DNA of 64,000 nt, taken from NCBI RefSeq assembly GCF_000974425.1, contig NZ_CP010429.1, forward strand, positions 6,744,001 through 6,808,000, written 5' to 3'. Source of the stretch: Spirosoma radiotolerans (lineage in GTDB: Bacteria > Bacteroidota > Bacteroidia > Cytophagales > Spirosomataceae). The stretch's first letter is position 1. Each line of letters begins with the position of its first letter. Position numbers and translations under genes: made by a program. Of the stretch, positions 16,543 through 26,695 are shown one piece after another. Below the pieces are notes generated by a model, which saw only the letters and a program-made list of their open reading frames with translations, ran no database searches and was not told the DNA's origin.

Positions 16543-18102
16543 TTAATGTTTGAAATGCCGCACGCCCGTCGTAACCATCGCCAGACCGTGTTGATTGCAA
16601 TAATCGATCGAATCCTGATCACGAATGGAGCCCCCCGGTTGCACAACGGCCGTGATGCCGGCCTGAGCCGCTATTTCGACGCAGTCGGGGAAGGGAAAAA
16701 ACGCATCTGAAGCCATAACCGATCCAGCCAGATCAAAGCCGAATGAATGCGCTTTGTCAATGGCCTGGCGCAGCGCATCCACACGCGATGTTTGCCCAAC
16801 GCCACTCGCCAGAAGCTGACCGTATAACGGACCGGCTTCTTTTGCCAGCACAATCGTGTTCGATTTTGTGTGTTTGCACACCTTCAACGCAAATTCCAGT
16901 GCCCGGTTTTCGCTCTCGGTTGGCGCTTTTTCCGTCACAACGTTGAATTGGTCGGTTGCCTCGGTCTGGTTGTCTTTGTCCTGCTCCAGTACGCCGTTCA
17001 GAATCGTTTTGAACATAACAGTAGGCAGGTTAATGGCGTTGCGCTTCAGCAGAATTCGATTTTTCTTCGACTTCAACAACGTCAACGCTTCTGGTGCATA
17101 ATCGGGCGCAATCAGAATTTCCATGAAGAGCTTGTTCAGCTCCTCGGCCGTTACCAGATCGACGGGTCCGTTTGTGATCACCACGCCACCAAATGCCGAC
17201 ACCGGATCGCAGGCAAGCGCGTTCAGGTAAGCTTCCTTTGGGGTTGGAGCGGTGGCAATACCACAGGCATTCGTGTGTTTGATAATGGCAAAGGCGCTGC
17301 CATCCGAATTGGCAAACTCATCGATCAGGTTTACACAGGCGTCAACGTCGACCAGGTTATTATAGGACAATTCTTTGCCGTGCAGCTTCTCGAACATGGC
17401 TTCCAGGTCGCCGTAGAACGTTGCCTGCTGGTGCGGGTTCTCGCCATATCGAAGGTGGTTGGCCGACAGTTTCTTGAAGTCATATATAGGTCCGTCCGTT
17501 TCCGCTGATTGCGTATTTCCAGCAAAATAAGCCTGAATGGCTGTATCGTATTGCGACGTTACGGCAAACGCTTTTCCGGCATATTGCCGCCGGTCGTTTA
17601 GTTCCGTCGATCCATTTTGCTGGGTTAGCAGCGTCACCACGTCGGTATACTGACTGCGTGAGGAAACGATCAGCACATCGTTGTAATTTTTGGCAGCCGC
17701 CCGAATCAGCGAAATGCCGCCAATATCAATTTTCTCAATAATATCGTCGTCCGACGCACCCGATGCGACCGTTTCTTCAAACGGATACAGATCGACAACA
17801 ACCAGGTCGATGGGAGGGATCTGGTGTCGCTCGGCCTGAGCCAGATCTTCGGGTACATCCCGCCGGTACAAAATACCGCCCATGACGGCTGGGTGCAGGG
17901 TTTTGACCCGACCGCCAAAAATGGATGGATAGCCGGTCAGGTCTTCAACGGCCGTTACGGGAATGCCGAGTTGCTCAATAAATGTTTGTGTGCCGCCCGT
18001 CGAATATAGTTTGACGTTCTGTTCGTTCAACAGCCGGACTAAAGGTTCGAGACCGTCTTTGTAAAAGACGGAAATCAGCGCGGAGGAGATTTTGAGAGAC
18101 AT
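16543..18102 (-). CDS. purH: Bifunctional AICAR transformylase/IMP cyclohydrolase
   Basis: PurH carries out the last two steps of IMP synthesis. The start at 18102 (MSLKISSALISVFYKDGLEP) fits the family better than the upstream in-frame ATG at 18150, which adds 16 unconserved residues. The N-terminal MGS-like cyclohydrolase domain (to about 200) contains LYSTGGT and GGRVKTLHPAVMGGIL. The C-terminal transformylase domain contains LRYGENPHQ, KHTNACGIA and SDAFFPFPDCVE. Length (about 519) is normal. It is a housekeeping gene, not in an obvious purine operon here. Confidence 0.96.
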   Translation of the reverse strand: MSLKISSALISVFYKDGLEPLVRLLNEQNVKLYSTGGTQTFIEQLGIPVTAVEDLTGYPSIFGGRVKTLHPAVMGGILYRRDVPEDLAQAERHQIPPIDLVVVDLYPFEETVASGASDDDIIEKIDIGGISLIRAAAKNYNDVLIVSSRSQYTDVVTLLTQQNGSTELNDRRQYAGKAFAVTSQYDTAIQAYFAGNTQSAETDGPIYDFKKLSANHLRYGENPHQQATFYGDLEAMFEKLHGKELSYNNLVDVDACVNLIDEFANSDGSAFAIIKHTNACGIATAPTPKEAYLNALACDPVSAFGGVVITNGPVDLVTAEELNKLFMEILIAPDYAPEALTLLKSKKNRILLKRNAINLPTVMFKTILNGVLEQDKDNQTEATDQFNVVTEKAPTESENRALEFALKVCKHTKSNTIVLAKEAGPLYGQLLASGVGQTSRVDALRQAIDKAHSFGFDLAGSVMASDAFFPFPDCVEIAAQAGITAVVQPGGSIRDQDSIDYCNQHGLAMVTTGVRHFKH

Positions 18103-18267
18103 GAGGTCGATTGGAACAGCGTTGCGGCTGTTGACTATTGGGTTGTCCAATTATGTGAAACAGTCACGTAACTGCGTCAACTGGAAGTGCAAAGATAACC
18201 AAAGGTCTTAACTTTGTCAGCCCGGAGCACAAAAGCCAAACCGAGCGGGTAAGTATTTCTTCTCTAC

Positions 18268-19827
18268 ATGAGTACGTTTAAAAAATTAGCGAGCGACACG
18301 GCTCTTTACGGAATCAGTACGATTCTGGCGCGCTTGCTCAACTACGCGCTGGTTCCCATTCAGACCTATGCGTTCCAGAAGCCATCGGCTATGGCGTCGA
18401 ATGTGGAACTCTACGGTTGGATTGGCGTGCTGCTCGTTGTCTATACCCTAGGGCTGGAAACGGCTTTTTTTCGATTTATGGCCCGTTCCAAAGACCAGCC
18501 GGAGGCCGAAAAGAAGCGTATTTTCAACCAGTCGCTGAGCATTGTTGTTCTGATCAGCGTCACCTCCTCTATTTTACTGTACAGTCTGGCTACGCCCATA
18601 ACCAACTGGCTCCATTACCCTGGCCAGGAGCGATTTGTGCAGTGGTCGGCGCTGTTGGTGGCCATCGATGCCATCGTAGCCATTCCATTTGCCCGCTTAC
18701 GGGTCGAAAATCGAGTTCGTGAGTTTGTGAGCGCCCGAATCATCAACATCGTTATTGTCGTCGCGCTGAATCTGTTTTTCCTGATTATTGCGAAGGATAT
18801 TTATGAGGGCAAATACCTGGCGGCTCTGCAACCCGTAGCCAGCTTTATTTACGATCCGAAAATTGGACCAGGTTATACGTTCCTGTCGAATTTGCTGGGG
18901 AACGCCCTCTATTTCATCATCATCCGAAAAGCATTTTCCGGCTACCGCTTTCAGCTCAATGGCCCACAGGCTCGGATCTTGATTGCCTATGCTTTCCCGA
19001 TCATGCTGACCAACCTGGCCAGTGTGCTGAACCTGCTAACCGACCGGCTATTTTTACGGCATTTGCTGCCACCCAACTTTTATCCGGGCTTATCGGCCGA
19101 AGCAGTGCTGGGCATTTACGGGAACTGCCTGAAACTGTCGGTTTTTATGGCGCTGGCAATTCAGTCATTTAAATTTGCCGCCGATCCATTCTTTTTCTCC
19201 CAGGCAGAGGATAAGAATGCACCAACGTTGCTGGCTAATGTGACAAAATGGTTCATCATCGTTTGTGCCTTGATTTGGCTGGCTGTCAGCCTAAACCTCG
19301 ATTTGTTGGGTCAGTTGTTTTTACGGTCGAAAGCTTACCGAGTCGGGCTGAATGTTGTCCCGCTGCTGCTGCTGGGCAATTTGTTGCTGGGCGTCTACTA
19401 CAACATTTCGTTCTGGTTCAAATTAACGGATAAAACCAGCTACGGCACACTGATCACTGTCATCGGAACCGGGGTAACCATCGTACTCAACGTGCTGCTC
19501 ATACCCGTGATTGGCTATATGGGTTGTGCCGTCGCCTTTTCGGTATCCAGCCTGATTATGATGGCTTTATGTTACGTACTGGGCGAAAAATATTACCCTG
19601 TTCCTTACCACGTCCGGTCGGCCGTTGGCTACCTGCTCAGCGCTGGGCTTCTGATTTACGCATCCTGGCAGTTTCCCATTGCTAATCTCTGGGTGGCCGT
19701 GCCCACACACATGGCTTTGTTCGGACTGTATCTGCTGGCTATGATTTTTGTGGAACGCGATACCGTGCAGCCAGCCCTGGCCCGCCTGCGAAACAGAAAC
19801 AAAAAACCAGTCAAGTTTGGGCAATGA
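18268..19827 (+). CDS. Polysaccharide/lipid flippase (MATE/Wzx-like)
   Basis: This is a 519-residue protein with about 12-14 membrane helices and the N-terminal layout of the polysaccharide-transporter family (FKKLASDTALYGISTILARLL). Members flip lipid-linked sugar units or other polyprenyl-linked precursors across the inner membrane. The divergent arrangement with purH and the absence of glycosyltransferases nearby do not show which pathway it serves. It could act on peptidoglycan or O-antigen-like precursors. Codon use looks like that of its neighbours. Confidence 0.8.
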   Translation: MSTFKKLASDTALYGISTILARLLNYALVPIQTYAFQKPSAMASNVELYGWIGVLLVVYTLGLETAFFRFMARSKDQPEAEKKRIFNQSLSIVVLISVTSSILLYSLATPITNWLHYPGQERFVQWSALLVAIDAIVAIPFARLRVENRVREFVSARIINIVIVVALNLFFLIIAKDIYEGKYLAALQPVASFIYDPKIGPGYTFLSNLLGNALYFIIIRKAFSGYRFQLNGPQARILIAYAFPIMLTNLASVLNLLTDRLFLRHLLPPNFYPGLSAEAVLGIYGNCLKLSVFMALAIQSFKFAADPFFFSQAEDKNAPTLLANVTKWFIIVCALIWLAVSLNLDLLGQLFLRSKAYRVGLNVVPLLLLGNLLLGVYYNISFWFKLTDKTSYGTLITVIGTGVTIVLNVLLIPVIGYMGCAVAFSVSSLIMMALCYVLGEKYYPVPYHVRSAVGYLLSAGLLIYASWQFPIANLWVAVPTHMALFGLYLLAMIFVERDTVQPALARLRNRNKKPVKFGQ

Positions 19828-19959
19828 TTGGGGGATCGCGGCCAACGCTTTACGAATCAAGAGACAAAAAATAGACTGAGCTATCTTTCGGGCGTTTTTT
19901 GTGGGTAAATTGCAAGATAATCTGCTAATTCTGCCACCGTAATGGGCATTATCTATTTC

Positions 19960-22900
19960 ATGAAACGATTTTATCGAAACGGCGTCTGGCTCCTGCCTGT
20001 CGTGTTTCTGTTCTTACTCTCTGCCTGCCGTGAAAAGCCCCTTTTTGAACGGCTCAATTCATCCGAAACGGGAATTACTTTCGCCAATAACATTACCGAT
20101 AGCGACACCCTCAATATTCTCAACTACCAGTACATTTACAATGGTGGGGGCGTTGGTGTCGGCGATTTCAACGGTGATAAAAAACCCGACGTATTTTTTG
20201 CCGGAAATCAGGTTTCTAATCGGTTGTACATCAATGAAACCGAAGCGGGTGGCGGAAGCCTGCATTTCAAAGACGTTACCCAAACGGCTGGTGTACAGGG
20301 CGGTGGTCACTGGTGCTCGGGCGTATCGGTGGTAGACGTGAATGCAGATGGGAAGCTGGACGTGTATATATCCACAACACTGCATAAAAAAGCCACCCAA
20401 CGGACGAATCTGCTGTATGTCAACCAGGGGAATGATACGGACGGAGCCCCAAAGTTTCGGGAGATGGCGGCCGACTATGGCATTGCCGACACAACCTTCT
20501 CGACTCACTCTGCCTTTTTCGATTACGACAACGACGGCGATCTGGACCTCTTCGTTCTGGTTGATCAAATTGCCGACCCGCGGAGTCCAACCAACTTACG
20601 CGCCCGAGTCAATGATGGTACATCGCCCAATACGGACCGACTGTATCGGAATGATTTCGATCCAAAACGGGGGCATGCATTTTTCACGGACGTAACGATG
20701 CAGGCCGGTACGCTGGCAGAGGGCTTCGGCCTTGGCGTGAATATCTGCGACATCAACCGCGATGGCTGGAAAGATATTTACGTGACAAATGACTTTGCCA
20801 GTAGTGATGTGCTGTACATCAACAACCACGATGGCACGTTCACGAACCGGGCTCATGAAGCATTCAAGCATACCAGCTCGTCGGCTATGGGAAATGATGT
20901 GGCCGATATTAATGGCGATGGGCTGGCCGACATCATCGTGATGGATATGCTGCCCGAGGATAACCTCCGGAAAAAGAGCCTGATGGGCCCCAGTAGTTAT
21001 TTCGCTTACCAGGAATGGGACCGTATGGGCTACGAACACCAGTATGCCCGCAACACGCTGCAACTCAACCAGGGTGTACGGCCTTCGGACACGTCACACG
21101 CCAACATGCCGATTTTCAGCGAAATCAGTATGCTGGCCGGTGTAGCCGAAACGGAGTGGAGCTGGTCGCCCCTGCTAGCTGATTTTGACCACGATGGCTA
21201 CCGTGACTTGCTGGTTACCAATGGGTTCCCTCGCGACGTGACCGACCGGGACTTTACAAACTACTACAGTTCGGTAAACACCTACCTGAGTGACGAACTT
21301 CGGAAAGGCCTGACGGAAAAAATGCCTCGGGTGAAGGTAAGTGACTATGCGTATCGAAACCGGGGCGATGCCCGGTCGGGTGGCCCTGCCTTCGAAAATG
21401 TTACGGACCTCTGGGGTATGAGTGAGCCGAACTTTGCCAATGGTGCCGCCTATGCTGACCTCGACGGAGATGGTGATCTCGATTACATTGTCAATAATAT
21501 CGACGACGAAGCCTTTGTGTACCGCAATACGCTGGTCGATAAAAAATCCGATAAGGCGCACTATCTGCGGGTTCAGTTTCAGGGAGAGGGGGCTAATCGG
21601 ATGGGGCTCGGTGCCACTATCGAATATGAGTTGCCAAATGGGCATAAGGAATTTTATGAACATACGCCTTATCGGGGGTTTCTGTCCAGTGTGGAGCCCG
21701 TTGCGCATTTTGGCCTGGGCGCAACGACAACCATCAAAAACCTGAAAGTAACCTGGCCGGGCGGGCGAGTTCAAATTCTCCCGAGTGTCAACGCCGACCA
21801 AACCATTACGCTCAAAGCGACAGACGCCCGGCCAGCCCCGGCAGTATCGAACGGCCCGGTAACCCAACCATTATTGAAAGACGTGACCGCCGACCTGGGG
21901 GTTACGTATCGGCACGAAGAAACCGATATCATAGACTTTAACGGACAAAAAACGCTTCTGCACAAACTCACCGAATATGGACCGGCGCTGGCTGTCGGCG
22001 ATGTGAACGGCGATGGCCTGGCCGATCTGGTGGTGGGCGGTAGTTCCAAGTATTCGACGGAACTGCTCTTGCAGCAAAAGAACGGGCACTTCATCCTGAA
22101 ACCGCTGCCAACAAAATTGGCTGAGGATACAGGCTTGTTGCTATTCGATGCGGATGCGGACGGCGACCTTGATCTATACGCAGCCAGTGGTAGCCCCGAA
22201 TTCTCGTCCGAGCAACTGGCCGAGGCCATGCGCCACCGCCTGTATGTGAACGATGGTCAGGGCAACTTTACCCTGGATCCTAATGCGCTGCCTGATTTTC
22301 GGGTAAATGGCTCCTGCGTGAAAGCCGCCGACTTCGATAAGGATGGCGACCTGGATTTGTTCGTCGGCGGGCGGGTTGAACCGTATAAATACCCGGTGGG
22401 CGTACCCAGTTACCTGCTTCGCAACGATCATTCGGACAAAGCGGGGGAAAAAGGCAAGCCGCATTTCACCGATGTAACGGCACAACTGGCCCCTGCATTG
22501 ACGAAAGCGGGTTTGACCTGTGATGCACTCTGGACAGATTACGATAATGACGGCTATGTTGACCTGATGCTGGCCAGTGAATGGGCGCCTTTAACCATGC
22601 TCAAAAACGTGAAAGGCCATTTACAACCTCTGGATAATAGTGGCCTAGCGGATAAAGTGGGTTTTTGGAATTCACTGACCCCCGGCGATTTTGATAATGA
22701 CGGCGATATAGACTACCTCGCGGGGAACATGGGCCAAAATACGCTGTTCCGGGCCAGCACCGAACGACCCGTTCGTATCTACGCGGGCGACTTCGACAAT
22801 AACGGCTTTTACGACGCCTTTCCTTCGGTCTATTTCAAAAACGCCAAAGGTCAATACGAAGAATACCCGTATTTCGGCTGGGATGATATGGTGAAACAGA

Positions 22901-23544
22901 TGATTGGTATCAAACGCCGATTCATTAAATACGCCCCCTTTGGTGAAGCGACCATGAGCCAGATACTGACCGATGAAGAGCGGGGCCAGGCCCTGAAGCT
23001 TTCAGCCAATTATCTGACCAGTAGCTACATCGAAAACAAAGGAAATGGCAAATTCGACGTTCATCCGTTGCCTATTATGGCACAAACCGCTCCGCTGTTT
23101 GGTATGCTGGCTCAGGATGTGGACGGCGACGGTAACCTCGATGCAGTGCTGGTTGGTAATGAGCACGGTAGCGATTTGGTAGCCGGACGCATGGACGCTA
23201 TGAACGGGCTGGTTTTGAAAGGCGATGGGAAAGGAGGCTTTTTACCCCTAACAATCGCTCAGTCGGGTTTCTTTGTGCCCGGCAACGCCAAAGCGATGGT
23301 TAACTTCCCTAATCCACAGGGCCGTTGTGAGGTGGCTGTGACCGAAAACCGGGGTCCCTTGCGCCTATTTGCCATTCAACAGCCACAAACGTTCATGCCC
23401 GTTGATGCACAGACCACGGTGGTTAATGTGCGGTTGAAAAATGGGCGTATGCGTCGGCAGGAGATTCCCTTTGGCACTAGTTTCTATGGACAGTCGGCAC
23501 GCGGAGTGTGGTTATTACCAGGTGAGCAACTCGTCAAAAAGTAA
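19960..23544 (+). CDS. FG-GAP (VCBS) repeat / ASPIC-UnbV lipoprotein
   Basis: This is a very large (about 1194-residue) lipoprotein. I use the ATG at 19960 (MKRFYRNGVWLLPVVFLFLL, then lipobox LLSAC), with 19942 as an alternative. Many FG-GAP blades carry calcium-type DxDxDG loops, for example DFNGDKKPD, DYDNDGDLD, DINRDGWKD, DFDNDGDID and DVDGDGNLD. An ASPIC/UnbV domain is near 535-610 (NRMGLGATIEYELPNGHKEF and VTWPGGRVQIL). A second propeller follows. Such proteins form surface beta-propellers and are common near SusC/D-type systems, but no ligand is known. It ends at a perfect hairpin and is followed by a peptidase gene 54 bp on. Confidence 0.85.
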   Translation: MKRFYRNGVWLLPVVFLFLLSACREKPLFERLNSSETGITFANNITDSDTLNILNYQYIYNGGGVGVGDFNGDKKPDVFFAGNQVSNRLYINETEAGGGSLHFKDVTQTAGVQGGGHWCSGVSVVDVNADGKLDVYISTTLHKKATQRTNLLYVNQGNDTDGAPKFREMAADYGIADTTFSTHSAFFDYDNDGDLDLFVLVDQIADPRSPTNLRARVNDGTSPNTDRLYRNDFDPKRGHAFFTDVTMQAGTLAEGFGLGVNICDINRDGWKDIYVTNDFASSDVLYINNHDGTFTNRAHEAFKHTSSSAMGNDVADINGDGLADIIVMDMLPEDNLRKKSLMGPSSYFAYQEWDRMGYEHQYARNTLQLNQGVRPSDTSHANMPIFSEISMLAGVAETEWSWSPLLADFDHDGYRDLLVTNGFPRDVTDRDFTNYYSSVNTYLSDELRKGLTEKMPRVKVSDYAYRNRGDARSGGPAFENVTDLWGMSEPNFANGAAYADLDGDGDLDYIVNNIDDEAFVYRNTLVDKKSDKAHYLRVQFQGEGANRMGLGATIEYELPNGHKEFYEHTPYRGFLSSVEPVAHFGLGATTTIKNLKVTWPGGRVQILPSVNADQTITLKATDARPAPAVSNGPVTQPLLKDVTADLGVTYRHEETDIIDFNGQKTLLHKLTEYGPALAVGDVNGDGLADLVVGGSSKYSTELLLQQKNGHFILKPLPTKLAEDTGLLLFDADADGDLDLYAASGSPEFSSEQLAEAMRHRLYVNDGQGNFTLDPNALPDFRVNGSCVKAADFDKDGDLDLFVGGRVEPYKYPVGVPSYLLRNDHSDKAGEKGKPHFTDVTAQLAPALTKAGLTCDALWTDYDNDGYVDLMLASEWAPLTMLKNVKGHLQPLDNSGLADKVGFWNSLTPGDFDNDGDIDYLAGNMGQNTLFRASTERPVRIYAGDFDNNGFYDAFPSVYFKNAKGQYEEYPYFGWDDMVKQMIGIKRRFIKYAPFGEATMSQILTDEERGQALKLSANYLTSSYIENKGNGKFDVHPLPIMAQTAPLFGMLAQDVDGDGNLDAVLVGNEHGSDLVAGRMDAMNGLVLKGDGKGGFLPLTIAQSGFFVPGNAKAMVNFPNPQGRCEVAVTENRGPLRLFAIQQPQTFMPVDAQTTVVNVRLKNGRMRRQEIPFGTSFYGQSARGVWLLPGEQLVKK

Positions 23545-23551
23545 GTGATAG

Positions 23552-23589
23552 GGCTGGCGCCGATACGGGAAACCGTATCGGCGCCAGCC
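23552..23589 (+). terminator. Perfect 17-bp hairpin with GAAA loop
   Basis: Arms 23552-23568 and 23573-23589 are perfectly complementary around GAAA. It sits between the ASPIC lipoprotein gene (stop 23544) and the PBP4-like gene (start 23599). There is no U-run, so it may be a terminator or a 5' structure in the next transcript. Confidence 0.7.
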
Positions 23590-23598
23590 TAAGAAACT

Positions 23599-24864
23599 AT
23601 GAAAGTAGCCTTACCATTTCTTCTCGTGCTCGTTGTGGTCGGGTGTTCGCCAGCGCGCCGTATAAGTCGTGAACTGCAGACAAAGTCCATCTACACAGAT
23701 CACTTTACGGGCGTGGCGGTGTACGATCCTGCGCAAAGGCGGGCATTGATTCAACACAATGCCGATAAGCCGTTTACGCCAGCATCGAATACGAAGCTGT
23801 TTAGTTTCTATGCCGGACTGTTGTCGCTTCGGGATTCGCTGCCCGTACTGCGTTACGCCGTCCGAAACGACTCCCTGATTTTTTGGGGTACAGGAAATCC
23901 CCTGCTGCTGCATCCTGACTTACCCGATACCACGGCACTGGCTTTTCTGCGAAATCGCCCCGAACGACTGTTTTATTCGCCCGCTAATTATGAAGGGCCG
24001 CGTTTCGGAGCGGGATGGGCCTGGGATGATTATAACGATGACTACTCGCCGGAGTTAGCGCCCATGCCGATCTATGGCAATGTGGTCCGTTTCACAAAAA
24101 GTACAACGCTGCCGCACCGGTTTATCGATAGTACGCAGTCTATAGCTACCGCAACAGGTGGTGTGCACCGGGCTGAATTTACGAATCAGTTTGTGCGACC
24201 GGCAGCCGGTAAAACGGCCCGGCAGGACGTGCCGTTTAGATGGTCGGCGGTAGTAGTCGCTCAATTATTGGCCGATACCCTTCATCGACCCGTGAGCGTT
24301 GTAAACCTACCGGTTTTCCCAAACGCCCGGCTTATACGCGGTTCATCCACTGACTCGCTCTACAAGCGAATGCTTCATGTGAGTGATAATCAGTTTGCGG
24401 AACAGGTTTTATTTATGGCTTCAGCCGAACAACAGCCGACGCAGCTCAACCCCACGATTGAACTACGACGAATTGCCGATAGCCTACAGTATTCTGCTAC
24501 GGCGAAAAGCCCGGTCAGGTGGGTAGACGGCTCCGGTTTATCTCGCTATAACCTGTTCACACCCAATGTGTTAATTGGCTTGCTTGGCCGAATTTATGCT
24601 AAAGTGCCTCAGCAACGCCTATTTACGTTATTGCCAGCCGCTGGTCAGTCGGGAACATTGCGAAGTATGGCGGCTGATGGGAAGCCTTATATCTTTGCCA
24701 AGTCCGGTTCCATGACAGGTGTCTACAACCTGAGTGGCTATGTGCTAACGAAGCGCAATAAGCTCCTTTATTTCAGCATTATGCATAACAACTTCATCCA
24801 GCCCGTCAGCGAAATCCGCCGACGCACGGCCGATCTATTGAAGGAAATTCACGAACGGATGTAG
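23599..24864 (+). CDS. D-alanyl-D-alanine carboxypeptidase/endopeptidase (PBP4-like, S13)
   Basis: This is a 421-residue lipoprotein (MKVALPFLLVLVVVGC, lipobox Cys 16). The three serine-transferase motifs are present in order: SNTK in PFTPASNTKLF (SxxK), SDN in LHVSDNQFAEQ (SxN), and KSG in FAKSGSMTGVYNLSG (KTG-like). These define the S13/PBP4 class, which trims or cleaves peptidoglycan peptides in the periplasm. The size is normal for the family. Placement after the ASPIC lipoprotein, with only a hairpin between, may reflect cotranscription but no functional link is evident. Confidence 0.88.
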   Translation: MKVALPFLLVLVVVGCSPARRISRELQTKSIYTDHFTGVAVYDPAQRRALIQHNADKPFTPASNTKLFSFYAGLLSLRDSLPVLRYAVRNDSLIFWGTGNPLLLHPDLPDTTALAFLRNRPERLFYSPANYEGPRFGAGWAWDDYNDDYSPELAPMPIYGNVVRFTKSTTLPHRFIDSTQSIATATGGVHRAEFTNQFVRPAAGKTARQDVPFRWSAVVVAQLLADTLHRPVSVVNLPVFPNARLIRGSSTDSLYKRMLHVSDNQFAEQVLFMASAEQQPTQLNPTIELRRIADSLQYSATAKSPVRWVDGSGLSRYNLFTPNVLIGLLGRIYAKVPQQRLFTLLPAAGQSGTLRSMAADGKPYIFAKSGSMTGVYNLSGYVLTKRNKLLYFSIMHNNFIQPVSEIRRRTADLLKEIHERM

Positions 24865-24879
24865 TCGCTAACAAGACGT

Positions 24880-26181
24880 TTACCTGGCTTTTATCAGCCG
24901 ATAAACCGGATAGCTGACGGCGACGAAGCCCAGCGCATACAAACTGCTCGAAAAGTCGCCGATGACGACGCCGAGGAGAAAAGCCAGAGAGGCAACAAGC
25001 AACGTCCAGGTTGAAAACGGGTAGCCCCAGGCCCGGACCGGGCGTTCAAGGTCCGGTTCCGTTTGCCGAAGGCGAATCAGCGCGGCAAAACACGACGCGT
25101 AACAAAGCACGAAGAAAAACGTAGCAATGTCGGACAGCTTCCCGTAGGTATTGGTCAGAATCATCAGAACAGACGCCGAGGCTGTCAGAATGGTCGCGTA
25201 GGTTGGCGTGCCTCCCGCATTGACGTGCGTAACAAACCGGAAAAACAAACCGTCGCGGCCCATGGCGAAGATAACGCGCGGATTGAACATGATCTGGGCA
25301 TTGATGATGCCCATGATCGAGATCATTAACAGGAAGGTAACAACCTTGGCGCTTCCTGGCCCGAATAAAAGCTGAACTGCATCAGCGGCCGGTAACTTCG
25401 ACGCGGCAAGGGCCGACATCGGCAATACGTAGAGCAACGCCAGATTGACGAATAGGTAGATCCCAATAATCAGGAGGACTCCCCGAATCATGGAGCGGGG
25501 TAAGTTGCGGCTGGGGTCGACGTCTTCTTCGGTAAAGTAAGCGGCTGTATGCCACCCATCGTAAGTATAAAAGACCGCCTGAAGGGCGGCCAGAATACCC
25601 ACCCAGAGACCGCCTTCCGCCAGGGGCCGGACGGCAGTAGCCGTTATGGGTTTGTCTGGCGTGACCACAAAGCAGATAACCACAAAGGCCAGTAGACCAA
25701 CCGCTTTCAACACACTCATTATTTCCTGCGCCCGGCTGGCCAATCGTACTCCCAACGAGTGAAAGGCAACAAAAGCAACCAGAATGCCGATGGCCATACT
25801 TTGCTGATAATCCACCAACGCGGGCGATAGCAAGCCGATGTATTCACTCATAACAGCGGCCCCAAAAGCCATTGCCGAGACGCTGCCCAGCCAACTACTG
25901 ATTCCGATAATGAACCCGGCATAATTGCCAAAGGCCCGTCGGGCATATACGTACCAGCCGCCGGCTTTGGGTAGCATGGTGCCCAGCTCCATGACAGACA
26001 GCGACCCCGCCAGTGCATAGAGACCAACCGCCAGCCAGACGCCAATAATCAATGTTGGATTGCCAATATCCTGGGCAATGGGACCAGGTTTTCGCAGAAT
26101 GCCTGTGCCCACGGTGCCACCAATTGTAACGGCCACACCGAAGCCGACGCCTAGTAATTTTTTAAGTTGGTTTTGAGCCAT
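24880..26181 (-). CDS. APC-family amino acid permease
   Basis: The protein of about 433 residues has 12 predicted helices. The start ATG at 26181 (MAQNQLKKLLGVGFG) is preferred to the upstream TTG at 26196. The N-terminal helix contains GVAVTIGGTVGTGIL and the next GLYALAGSLSVMELGTMLPKAG, the conserved substrate-binding blocks of APC carriers (Gly-rich unwound helix 1 and helix 2). It is likely a proton-coupled amino-acid importer or exchanger in the inner membrane; the specific amino acid cannot be predicted. It converges with the PBP4-like gene, the stops 16 bp apart. Confidence 0.85.
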   Translation of the reverse strand: MAQNQLKKLLGVGFGVAVTIGGTVGTGILRKPGPIAQDIGNPTLIIGVWLAVGLYALAGSLSVMELGTMLPKAGGWYVYARRAFGNYAGFIIGISSWLGSVSAMAFGAAVMSEYIGLLSPALVDYQQSMAIGILVAFVAFHSLGVRLASRAQEIMSVLKAVGLLAFVVICFVVTPDKPITATAVRPLAEGGLWVGILAALQAVFYTYDGWHTAAYFTEEDVDPSRNLPRSMIRGVLLIIGIYLFVNLALLYVLPMSALAASKLPAADAVQLLFGPGSAKVVTFLLMISIMGIINAQIMFNPRVIFAMGRDGLFFRFVTHVNAGGTPTYATILTASASVLMILTNTYGKLSDIATFFFVLCYASCFAALIRLRQTEPDLERPVRAWGYPFSTWTLLVASLAFLLGVVIGDFSSSLYALGFVAVSYPVYRLIKAR

Positions 26182-26320
26182 AGCAGGCAGGAGCAAGAAA
26201 GGATAGGATGGGCTATTTTACAATGATAGCGAAAAAAATGGCCCATTTGTGATTCTACGACTGGTTCTGTCTGCCAGCATCCCGGTTTTTCGTAAGTTTG
26301 CCAACATGAGAGCCTTGCTG

Positions 26321-26695
26321 ATGAACGCTTACGTGCTGGTTTTTTTCGGGGGTGGGCTGGGAAGTGTACTACGCTATGCGCTTGGCCGACTGATACCTGT
26401 CACATTCGCGAGTTCACCGTTTCCTACGGCCATTCTGCTCGTGAACGTAGTGGCTAGTTTCGTGCTGGGCGCTATTGTCAGTTGGGTAATTGGCCGGTCG
26501 GCGGGCGAAGAAGCGCGTCTGCTCATCGGGGTGGGCTTTTGTGGTGGGCTCAGTACCTTCTCAAGTTTTAGTAATGACACGGTTTTACTGGCGCAAAATG
26601 GCCGTTTGGGGGCTGCTTTGCTCAACATTGGCCTGAATGTGATTCTGTGCCTGGTCGCTTCGGCCGCGGGACTTTGGTTTGGACAAAAATTATGA
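26321..26695 (+). CDS. crcB: Fluoride ion exporter FluC/CrcB
   Basis: The ~124-residue protein has four helices with the FluC signature GGGLGSVLRYALGRL, then FPTAILLVNVVASFVLG and GFCGGLSTFSSFSNDTVLL, matching the conserved Asn and the Phe-box residues lining the fluoride pores. It should form a dual-topology dimer that exports fluoride. ATG 26321 gives the usual distance to the GGG motif; ATG 26306 is an alternative. TAAGTTTG at 26293-26300 is an exact -7 motif. No fluoride riboswitch is visible upstream. Its stop overlaps the start of the M14 peptidase gene (ATGA). Confidence 0.9.
   Translation: MNAYVLVFFGGGLGSVLRYALGRLIPVTFASSPFPTAILLVNVVASFVLGAIVSWVIGRSAGEEARLLIGVGFCGGLSTFSSFSNDTVLLAQNGRLGAALLNIGLNVILCLVASAAGLWFGQKL

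Noticed and set aside
16870..17508. 212-codon open frame on the plus strand
   Set aside because: Antisense to purH; no recognisable motif.
21175..21867. 230-codon open frame on the minus strand
   Set aside because: Antisense to the ASPIC lipoprotein gene, whose repeats give long shadow frames.
26182..26320. Possible fluoride riboswitch before crcB
   Set aside because: I could not find the conserved fluoride-aptamer sequence or its pseudoknot pairing; the space between the permease start and crcB is short and has only a -7 box.
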